In this document: in pieces, positions 56,822-64,000 of the stretch
Layout of the letters: each line of letters starts with the position of its first letter
Numbering within the stretch: the first letter of the stretch is position 1
Origin: Neoechinorhynchus agilis
Lineage: Eukaryota; Acanthocephala
Direction: 5' to 3'
NCBI GenBank assembly: GCA_051530055.1
Contig: CM121341.1
Span: 13,702,001 to 13,766,000 of the forward strand
DNA length: 64,000 nt
The notes under the pieces: model-generated
Database searches by the model: none
What the model saw: the letters and a program-made list of their open reading frames with translations, nothing else
What the model was told of the DNA's origin: nothing
Position numbers and translations under genes: made by a program

Positions 56822-58573
56822 ATGAATAAATCAATCGACGGACAATGGCACAGAAAAAGCTTTCAGAGGATCAAAGTAACAGACACGAAACTTGGACATG
56901 CCTGCTTAAATCTGACAAACGGAATAAGTGTAGGAATTTCATTGGATGGGTGTATTCGGATAAAGTCACTAAACAATAATATCTTAGTTGCATACAGACC
57001 CTCCCAAACCGATCCGCATTCTTATTCTTTAAAATCAAAATGCATAAACATATTTGCTTCAACCGATGCCGTTAAACTCGCACTTTCGACTTCGAACACA
57101 AGCATTTTTACAATTGAGACGTGCAATGAACAAAAAGTGAACGGAGATCAATCACTAGAAAACAGCGTCAATCTGAATTGGGCATCGAAAACTGTTTTAA
57201 TTGAAAACCTCATTGGAGAAAATAAGACTTGGCACAGTAAAACGTCTGCTTCGCTTTGGCGATTTGATAAAGCTTTAAAGGCATTTCTCGAATCAGCCAA
57301 CAAAGATGATCTAGCCACCCAGAAGCGATTAATGAAAAGCGTTCGAATCAAGAAGATTAGCCCCGAAAATGGTGAGCATTTCCTTCAAGTTCAAATATTC
57401 TTTGAGCGTTGGATATATAACATCAGACAAAATGTGTCCGGTGTAGTGATCGCTAGGATGTCCTCAAGGACTACCAGAATGCCTTTTATGAGTATAAAAG
57501 TAGATCCCTCAGATACGGTTTTTAGTATTTCAACCGAAAAATTGAAGGCGTTTACACTAAAACATCAATTAACGTCTTACGAAACCCATTTGTGTAGAGG
57601 ATGCGAGACCTTTAATGAGATTTCGCTGAATAGCGAATTGGTTTGTCTAACGTCAAAGAATACCCACTTTTTGGTCACCAAGCCAGACAATGAGCTACGA
57701 ATATACAGAATGGTTTTTAGTAGTAGTGATCAATTTAAAAGAACAAACGCTCCTAATTCAGCGAGTGAGTGCTTCAGTTCGGAAAGTAGAAACATAACTG
57801 ATCATCCACTAAATTCGATCACAGTCAATGACGAGAGCAAAATAACAAATGAGCAAACGATCATCGCGTCGATTCATCCATCATCATCAAACGAAAATAG
57901 AATAAGCACCGATAAGAGTGCTTTGAACGTTGACGACGTAAATGAAATTAATACAGGTTTAAACAATACGATAGATTGTACGGAACTAGGATCTTACAAC
58001 GATGGTGACGGGAAACATTTAGACAAAATTATTTCGGAATCCTTTTTCATATTTCCGAATGGGTCAGAGGGTAGATATTTAAAAAAATCAGCAAACGAAC
58101 AAGCTGAAACGCTTGACAATTCAGAAAAAGTGACAAATCCTATAATGTCGGAGAATTCATTTAACAAAACTGCTTCTCATGTCTTGGTCGCCGGTCCAGA
58201 AGTTCTGATTGGAAATAATGAAAACCTCACAAATCTAAAAAAGAGAGATAACGTAGATGAGTATGAATGCGATTCAGGGCGCGGACGAAGCAGTTGGTCA
58301 TCCGATGATGTTTGCAACGGAGAATCCGTTTCAGCGGTAACGAAAAATTACACAGTTGCCGAGCTCAAGTACATTTTTGAATTTTCCAAATTTTCCCAAT
58401 CGGAAGCGGCTGATAAGTCACACCGGGAAACAAAATTAGCAGAGTGCTCAAGTGGATATGTTAAACAAATGAAGACTATATTTGAATCAAAAAGATGTGA
58501 GTTACCAATTCACAAGGGTAATACGCATAGAGTAGGAACTTTTGTTCGAGCGATGATTGGGCTCTTTAGTTAA
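56822..58573 (+). CDS. Unrecognised 583-aa protein
   Basis: A single open frame from the ATG at 56822 (MNKSIDGQWHRKSFQRIKV). Residues ~20-330 look globular, alternating beta-like hydrophobic strands (NGISVGISLDGCIRIKSLNN, FLQVQIFFERWIYNIRQNVS, NTHFLVTKPDNELRIYRMVF). From ~340 onward it is polar, Asn/Ser/Glu-rich and probably disordered, ending in a short helical basic segment (VGTFVRAMIGLFS). No signal peptide, membrane helix or known motif. An AATAAA lies about 30 bases after the stop (near 58603), which supports a complete 3' end. The uninterrupted 1.75 kb in an intron-rich neighbourhood is notable. I considered polo-box-like folds but could not support them. Confidence 0.65.
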   Translation: MNKSIDGQWHRKSFQRIKVTDTKLGHACLNLTNGISVGISLDGCIRIKSLNNNILVAYRPSQTDPHSYSLKSKCINIFASTDAVKLALSTSNTSIFTIETCNEQKVNGDQSLENSVNLNWASKTVLIENLIGENKTWHSKTSASLWRFDKALKAFLESANKDDLATQKRLMKSVRIKKISPENGEHFLQVQIFFERWIYNIRQNVSGVVIARMSSRTTRMPFMSIKVDPSDTVFSISTEKLKAFTLKHQLTSYETHLCRGCETFNEISLNSELVCLTSKNTHFLVTKPDNELRIYRMVFSSSDQFKRTNAPNSASECFSSESRNITDHPLNSITVNDESKITNEQTIIASIHPSSSNENRISTDKSALNVDDVNEINTGLNNTIDCTELGSYNDGDGKHLDKIISESFFIFPNGSEGRYLKKSANEQAETLDNSEKVTNPIMSENSFNKTASHVLVAGPEVLIGNNENLTNLKKRDNVDEYECDSGRGRSSWSSDDVCNGESVSAVTKNYTVAELKYIFEFSKFSQSEAADKSHRETKLAECSSGYVKQMKTIFESKRCELPIHKGNTHRVGTFVRAMIGLFS

Positions 58574-58869
58574 CAATTAACTATTCTAGATAATACTGGA
58601 GAATAAATTCGATTTTATAATGTGTTGGTTAGTAAATATGAGATTGAATTCTTTTATTAAGTCCACAAACTTTTATGAGAGTCAAAGAAAATAATTTTTA
58701 GCTTTAAGAATGCAACTCACAAATTGAGTAATTTTGAGCTTATATTGTTTAAGAATAAGAAGGATAACTCAGTTAAATTGTGAATAGGAACCTCAACGCT
58801 TTGAGTGAGCACTATGATTTTAATCAAACTGTTTAAAGATTGAATTGTGCACGTTTTTAATTGCAAAGA

Positions 58870-59010
58870 ACTTATTCATTTATCTCTGTATTCTTTGGTG
58901 ATGAAAAGAATAGATATTGATTTATTAATTCCCAATATTTCGTCGGACTTCTTCAGATCTAAAAAGTAATCAATATCTATTCTTCTCATCACCAAAAAAC
59001 ATAAATTAGC
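58870..59010. repeat. Inverted repeat with hammerhead-like core
   Basis: ggtgatgaaaagaatagatattgatt (about 58897-58922) is mirrored by aatcaatatctattcttctcatcacc (about 58967-58992). Between them lies aatatttcgtcggacttcttcag, whose reverse complement has ctgaaga...gaaa as in the PLE end at 42275. This is a solitary PLE-like terminal repeat or a small retrozyme-like element. Confidence 0.6.
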
Positions 59011-59169
59011 AAAGAACATTCTTAAATGATCGGTCTCCGGTTTTGACATTGGCCATTTATCAAATCCATGAGATTGATTTTTTCAGCGTCAGGAGTGACG
59101 ATCGATTGACATCGTGACTCACTGGAGTTAAATAAGAGGGATTGTAGACTAAAACTCAGAATAAAGCCA

Positions 59170-59240
59170 CTAGAACCTACTTTTAGATCTGAACAAGTCT
59201 GACGAGACGGACGAAATATCGGGATTTAATAAAAGCGGCA
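59170..59240 (+). repeat. PLE-end-like motif
   Basis: aagtctgacgagacggacgaaatatcggg lies here on the plus strand and is followed by aataaaag. It has the gac-gaaatatcgg core common to the other repeats of this set. The surrounding 100 bases show no coding potential. Confidence 0.45.
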
Positions 59241-59829
59241 ATTTCAGCACAAAGGCACATGCATATGACGATCTTTAATATAGTACAAATCGATTTCCTT
59301 ATTTTGGTGGTAAGTATTCTTAAAAATGGCGTATGTGCCCGAGTTGTTTCGGTTTTAATAAATCCAATTTCAAATGGGTATCGACCTCAAGTCTATATTA
59401 AACCCATGAGAATTGAAGACGCGATGCATAGAAAATCAATTCCCATTGTTCTATAATTTTTAATTAATAAAAATACTGCATTTTTGTGAGCTTCAAAACT
59501 GCTATAAAGACCTTTTCTGAGCTCGTTCTTCTTTTCATTTAAAAGGTGCACTATTCAAGCGCCAATAAACTCACGTCTTTCCGTTTAGTTCAATTTAGAA
59601 TTCGTTAAAACCCGTTTTCAATATCATTTTGAAATGTTTATTAAGTCCAAATTTACCATCCCGGTGGTTTTTCTCGATATGATGATTAGAAATGTTGTTT
59701 AGTATTAGATTATTTTCCAGATGAAGACCACAACAACGATTATTATCATATTAATCTTGGAACATATCATTTTCTTTAGCTCAGAATTTGTGACAGTTTC
59801 ATTAGTGTTGAAGTAAACATCCGTTACAT
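59241..59829. other. Intergenic, nothing recognised
   Basis: AT-rich; short frames only. Confidence 0.3.
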
Positions 59830-60012
59830 GGCTGATAAATTTTTTTTGTAAGTTGATTTGGGGCCAGGGAAGTGATTTAGCAAAGAGGACGAAATACCTC
59901 GTTGAAGGCCAAAATATCGGTGGGCTCTATGTTCAACAAAAAAATCATCAGCCGTGTAATGATGGTCACTTCAACACTTAATAAAAGGTAACCGGCTAGC
60001 GAAACGTAAGAG
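59830..60012. repeat. Relative of the A/B-unit hairpin
   Basis: Contains ggctgataaattttttt, gggccagggaag, gacgaaatacctcg, aaaatatcggtgggct, then aaaatcatcagccgtgtaatg and aaggtaaccggctagcgaaacg. The order parallels 25880-26020 (gccgataattttt, ggttcagggaag, gtgggct, aaaattatcagccatgtagc, aaagttaccgactagcaagg). This links the hairpin of the repeated unit to the GACGAAATA repeat family. Confidence 0.6.
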
Positions 60013-60440
60013 AAAATAGTTTTATTAGAGTTTAAAAGTTGGAATTTAACGTAGGATTCATGCTTACTCTATGAGTTCCAATCACCGCGATTAAACATTC
60101 AAATTAACGGTACAAATTAGAATTTAGAAATCCATACATTGCCGTAAAAGATTAAAAAATGACCATGTATTTTACAGCGGTCAAAATGAGAGCATTTGGA
60201 TGCAATGTTCAAATACCGTCTTAATCTGAACACGTTATTATGGCTCTCTCAAATGATCTGTTTAAATGAAAATCGAATTCATATGAAAAAATCTTTACAA
60301 TCTTCCTATGCATTTGGTAAAGCGAAGTGAGCACTAAATCGAAAAATTAAGCGTTCTTTCAAGATCGTTCTAATTTTCCCGCTTCAAACGCGTATTTTTT
60401 AAATCAAACAAGAATCTTTTTGACGATTGAATTCTAGTAA
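60013..60440. other. Intergenic, nothing recognised
   Basis: AT-rich spacer without genes or obvious repeats. Confidence 0.3.
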
Positions 60441-60445
60441 AGATA

Positions 60446-60557
60446 TGTTATTATTATTTTGGTCTCTAGTCAACACCGGTATATTTCTATTGATTGTGTC
60501 GGTCATTTTATCAGATTCGCCTGTAATGATCATTTAAGGGAGACCAAAATAACAAAC
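60446..60557. repeat. Short terminal-inverted-repeat element
   Basis: ttattattattttggtctct near 60448 is mirrored by ggagaccaaaataacaaac near 60539, about 110 bases end to end. MITE-like in size; I found no second copy in this window. Confidence 0.45.
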
Positions 60558-60600
60558 AAAAAAAGATTCTTAACCAATCAGAGAAGATTTAACCTTTTTA

Positions 60601-61020
60601 CTATCGATCGTTTCCACCGAGGTCCCACGGCTTTTTGTTTTTTAGTTTCTTTTTGCGTTGAACCTGCGAGGACACATTCGCGTTTCCCGAGTCTCGTTCT
60701 TCGCTGGCCAAGTGATAAGCAGCTTTATCCCGTTTTTGAAGATTAACTGAAGCAATGATCTGATGTGCCAAATCAGCTTGGAATTGCGTAACGTCTTTAT
60801 TTCCAAGAACGGTCGTTAGTTTAGGACAAGTACTGGAATTGGACGAGCATCTGACCAAACACTTGTACTCGGCATTATTTGAATCCTTTGTCTTCAATGA
60901 ACGAGGCTTTTTACGTCCATCGTACCTTTTGAACGTTAACCGAACTGTCGTAGAGCTACTGGCTTCTAACAGAGGACCAAGCTTATGAACAAAGTCTCTA
61001 GGAGTCTGTCGATTGGCCAT
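60601..61020 (-). CDS. SRP14: Signal recognition particle 14 kDa protein
   Basis: SRP14 forms a dimer with SRP9 on the Alu domain of SRP RNA and mediates elongation arrest in the cytosol. The start is taken at the ATG at 61020 (MANRQTPRDFVHKLGPLLE), giving 139 residues (human 136). Family marks: FVHKLGPLLEASSSTTVRLT, FKRYDGRKKP (human LKKYDGRTKP), YKCLVRCSS (human NKCLLRATD), KLTTVLGNKDVTQFQ (human KISTVVSSKEVNKFQ) and NLQKRDK. The C-terminus is Lys-rich (VQRKKKLKNKKPWDLGG) where the human protein has an Ala-rich tail. No intron is needed. Confidence 0.92.
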   Translation of the reverse strand: MANRQTPRDFVHKLGPLLEASSSTTVRLTFKRYDGRKKPRSLKTKDSNNAEYKCLVRCSSNSSTCPKLTTVLGNKDVTQFQADLAHQIIASVNLQKRDKAAYHLASEERDSGNANVSSQVQRKKKLKNKKPWDLGGNDR

Positions 61021-61924
61021 ATCGTGAACGTGGAAATAATCAACCTTTTTTGCCAACAACCAATAACAATACTTTCGCAGTTCGAATCACGAACACGTCT
61101 TCTTTTTCCCCGATAAATTCGTAACAATCACTCAGTCACTTAGAAAAACGATCTGCCATTTAAAAAAGAGCACTCAACGTCTATGCGTCTACTGATAAAG
61201 CCAATGCAGAAGAATGCTGATCGCTTCGACAGATCAAAGTGAAACTAATAATCTATTTCATTGACGTGATTTTCTATTTTACGCTGCGAGAATCGTTGCA
61301 TGTATTTTCGCATCGGTCTCACATTTGATCTTTATATTTAGAATACCATCGTTTCTTCCAAAAAAACACGAATGGTCTTTAGATGTTATAACGAAGTCTG
61401 TTTCTAGAATCCTGAAATTATAGTTTCAGTCTTGTTTTTTTCCCAGCAGAAGTTCCCAACTGAGACGGGATTTAAATTAGTTTGTTCGAATTGTGAGTCA
61501 ATTTATAAAGCGGCGATCTGTCTGTGTTAAAAAAATCATATTGATTGTAAATGATTTTATTTTAAATCCGATATTTCGCAGGACTTTCAAACAACCTTGT
61601 AATAAACAACACGTACAAGATTGTGACTCCGAAACCAATCGGATTTTAAAATTTATAATCATTTTAATTTTTGTACGCGCCAGAAAACAACCAGCTAAAA
61701 AAATCATTCGCTTGAATGCCATTTAACTGCCGTTCTTTTTTTGTCAATGCGAAATAAAGAAAAATGATTTAATTTTTTTCGTCGTAAAAACTTACAAATA
61801 ATTCTGAAGATGTCACACGATTAGGGAACGACCGCTTTTCCCCCTTTTTTGATCGCTTGTCGCTGAAGTAACTTTTGTACTTATTTTCATTGAGAATTGT
61901 ATTTGAAGAGTACCGACAAGTCTC
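61021..61924. other. Divergent promoter region SRP14 / ArfGAP with a repeat
   Basis: SRP14 (minus) and the ArfGAP gene (plus) diverge from this 900-bp region. At about 61556-61660 a short inverted repeat (ttttaaatccgatatttcgc ... aatcggattttaaaa) contains the gatatttcgcagga motif of the PLE-like repeat set. No coding frame is convincing. Confidence 0.4.
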
Positions 61925-62766
61925 ATGGATGGTAGACGGGACCTTCAGTCAATCCGGAGTAGCGATCCCGAAAACTGTCGCTGTTTTGAATGTTCATCAC
62001 TAAATCCCCAATGGGCGAGTGTAAGCCTTGGAATATTTCTTTGCCTTGAATGTTCAGGAAAACATCGCGGTCTCGGCGTTCACATGTCATTTGTACGGTC
62101 TTTAACGATGGACAAATGGAAAGACACGGAGATCGCCAAGATGCGTTCAGGTGGAAACAGACGAGCTCGTACCTATTTCAACTCTAAAGGATTTATGCGA
62201 GGAGAAAGTCTGATAAATAGGTACAAATCCGAAGCGGCCGCTGCATATCGCCGTGAGTTAGCTATTGATTCCGGATGCAACCCTGAGGATGAATGGATGC
62301 CGCGTGCGTCTACCACAGACAGCTTTCATACATTCCGCAGCCATGACTATGACCGTAATCCGATTTCGAGTTCTCATCATTCAGTGTCCACACCCGCAAT
62401 GGATACCACAACCACCACCACGACCATGTTAAGTGATTGGTCTTTAAAATTTGTTCTTTAGTCGTCTCACTAAATATCGATCACGTAAACGACGGAATTT
62501 CGAATGCGGTCACCACGGCTACTAAATGGCTCAGTTTTGCCCGGGATAATGCAATGAGATTCGGGAAGCAAGCTGCCGATCGTGTTATGAACGAAGTATG
62601 TGCTTTACGGTCAGGTTCGGGATCACATGGAAGTCAGCCAGAGACACGACCAAAAGACGACGAACCAAAGGCGTCTATTCAAACGTTTCAAGGCTTTGAC
62701 GAAGAATCCGTATCCGCACGACCCCGCATGTCTAAGAGGTCCGACCTTATACGTTTTGATGACTAG
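61925..62766 (+). CDS. ARFGAP1: ADP-ribosylation factor GTPase-activating protein 1
   Basis: ArfGAP1 stimulates GTP hydrolysis on Arf1 at the Golgi and regulates COPI coats. Exons 61925-62432 and 62462-62766 give 270 residues (human ARFGAP1 about 406, so the C-terminus is short). The zinc finger is [26 protein letters not shown], with the catalytic Arg in [35 protein letters not shown] follows. The second exon carries [17 protein letters not shown], an amphipathic helix reminiscent of the lipid-packing sensor motif. The intron is only 29 nt (gtgatt...tttag) and is supported by frame: the downstream exon is only open in the resulting phase. AATAAA follows at about 62815. Confidence 0.93.
62433..62461 (+). 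other. 29-nt intron of ArfGAP gene
   Basis: Begins gtgattgg and ends ttctttag, 29 nt. The upstream exon ends in phase 1 (TTA A) and the downstream exon supplies TC, giving Ile and keeping the ArfGAP frame open for a further 100 codons. The alternative donor at gtcttt gives an early stop. Confidence 0.65.
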
Positions 62767-63111
62767 CTATCCTATCAACTCGATTCGATAATTCACGCGA
62801 TCAATTCGACATCCAATAAATTTATAGATGTGGAATTCCGTTTCGAGAAATCTCTCCTTTGTTGCAACCAAATTCCGTAGTAAATCTTTTTATGAAATAA
62901 GGATGTTAAATATTTCGAAGTTCAAAACGTTTTCTTTAACACAATTGTGTAACTTCCCCGGTATTTATCCATTTTACGAAAGTCAGCATTAAAATTTCAG
63001 CTTAGTTTCTATTGCTACAAATGAGTGTTCATGCCTTTCCTATGTATGCCCTAATTGACTTAAAAGCATAAATGATCATATGATTTATTTGTCTCATGAA
63101 TTTCGGAACGT
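62767..63111. other. 3' regions of ArfGAP and LSG1
   Basis: A convergent 3' spacer. An ArfGAP polyadenylation signal AATAAA lies at about 62815. Nothing else is evident. Confidence 0.4.
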
Positions 63112-64000
63112 TCAATGGCGATCGAGATGTGCGTATCTCTTCCTGAGCTTCACATGTCGATTCGCCTTAAAGTGCTTTTTCCCACCCACATATTGTTGCC
63201 GTTTATTGTCTTCCTGTGAGCGATATCGTTCAAAAAATTGCTGATTGAACGCTTCATCGACTTTCTTTTCGAACTTTTGCCGTTCATAAAGTTCATCGTT
63301 AGACTGTTGGACACGATTGGAGTCTATAATACCAGGCGGTGGATACGAATAAGGAATTCGTCCTGCGGTGTACATCTTTACCACAATCCGTGCTGCTCGG
63401 GACTCATGAGGAATCCCTTTATGGCTCATCCAGTTCTTTCTAGTGGCGTATGCAGAGCAGACCGCGTGACCCTGCTCGAAAAAATCATAACCTTCTGGTA
63501 CATAATCTCTGATGCCAAGTGAACGGAACAATGTTGATATTGATAGCTGTTGGCAAATGAGAGCTACGCATTGAATACATTCTTCTTTACTTAGAACCTC
63601 GATACGAATCTCTTCATTTAGAAAAGAGATCCATACCGAAAGGTTAACTGATCGACCGATAGTACTCCATTAATAACGAATTCCGCTTTACATGATGAAA
63701 AGGAAGGAAAGACCAATCCTGGACAATCGCACAACTCAACCGTCTCATTTAGGATCAATGTCTGTAGATATTTTGTCTTTCCTGGGGTGGCTGAGATCGC
63801 TACTTTCTTTTTTTGAAACAAAGAATTAATCGTGGAACTCTTTCCTACGTTCGGGTATCCCACAAATCCAATCACTACTTTTTCATTCCCACCCTGTTCG
63901 GTCATCCACTTGATCAATAAGGAACTAGAAAGTATACGATCGTCGTGTAGGTCCGTCTCCGTGGCTGAGTAAAATAGGACGTCAACTTTATCGGCGAAGT
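63112..64000 (-). CDS. LSG1: Large-subunit GTPase 1 (LSG1), C-terminal part
   Basis: LSG1 is a circularly permuted cytoplasmic GTPase that releases the export adaptor NMD3 from nascent 60S subunits. The gene runs off the window, so the N-terminus is missing; the visible part starts in the ...VDVLFYSATE region. Exon 64000-63637 has the G1 loop GFVGYPNVGKSSTINSL, SATPGKTKYLQTL (G2) and LCDCPGLVFPSF (G3), then GVLSVDQL. A 48-nt intron (63636-63589, gtatgg...ttctaag) joins FR to KEECIQCVALICQQ. Exon 63588-63112 continues with GIPHESRAARIVVKMYTAGR, YSYPPPG and the basic end HFKANRHVKLRKRYAHLD. High confidence. Confidence 0.93.

Noticed and set aside
56822-58573. Polo-like kinase 4 (cryptic polo box) assignment
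   Set aside because: No kinase domain is present upstream and the beta-rich part does not show convincing polo-box motifs by eye.
63590-63640. Frameshift in LSG1
   Set aside because: A 48-nt GT-AG intron (63589-63636) joins the frames cleanly and preserves the conserved segment after VDQL.
1-64000. CRISPR arrays, bacterial operons, tRNA or rRNA genes
   Set aside because: The sequence is eukaryotic with spliced genes. Reading both strands by eye, I saw no regularly spaced short repeats and no cloverleaf with a GGTTCGA-type loop.

Overview
The window is eukaryotic and almost certainly metazoan. Its AT-rich host genes are interrupted by small GT-AG introns: 24 nt in the nicotinate phosphoribosyltransferase gene, 29 nt in the ArfGAP gene, and 34-58 nt in kynureninase and several others. 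Metazoan-type genes (a DP transcription factor, a p62-like PB1/ZZ protein) sit among LINEs, Penelope-like elements (PLEs) and broken gypsy fossils. I cannot fix the phylum. Such short introns are known from several compact or parasitic animal lineages (e.g. dicyemids, larvaceans), but no gene here decides between them.

Layout. 1-23 kb is a gene-dense host region: an unrecognised small protein (+), a decayed LINE fragment, NAPRT (-), a coiled-coil protein (-), a Cys-rich membrane protein (-), a small ORF (+), SMC4 (+), kynureninase (+), mitochondrial ribosomal protein L32 (-) and RNA polymerase subunit RPABC4/RPB12 (-). 23-45.6 kb is an accessory block. A unit of about 3 kb, with two unrecognised ORFs (A, helical; B, multi-pass membrane), lies there in three direct copies. 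It is interleaved with gypsy fossils, a CR1/jockey-like LINE, an unusual LINE with an R2-like Cys/PDG endonuclease arrangement, and GIY-YIG Penelope fragments. 45.6-49 kb holds a divergent pair of PB1/ZZ-finger genes, one with about 13 copies of a 21-residue Pro/Gly repeat. 49-52 kb holds the longest copy of the R2-like LINE. 53-64 kb returns to host genes: TFDP, an unrecognised 583-aa protein, SRP14, ArfGAP1 and LSG1, which runs off the end.

The host genes are housekeeping functions and form no pathway together, although NAPRT and kynureninase both belong to NAD/tryptophan metabolism (salvage of nicotinic acid; the kynurenine route). The parts least explained by known families are the triplicated A/B unit with 195-bp direct repeats and a 26-bp perfect hairpin, and a recurring hammerhead-like core motif (CTGANGA...GAAA) at the ends of Penelope-like repeats. 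Several conserved exon junctions are one base out of frame, which suggests residual single-base assembly errors or non-canonical splice sites.
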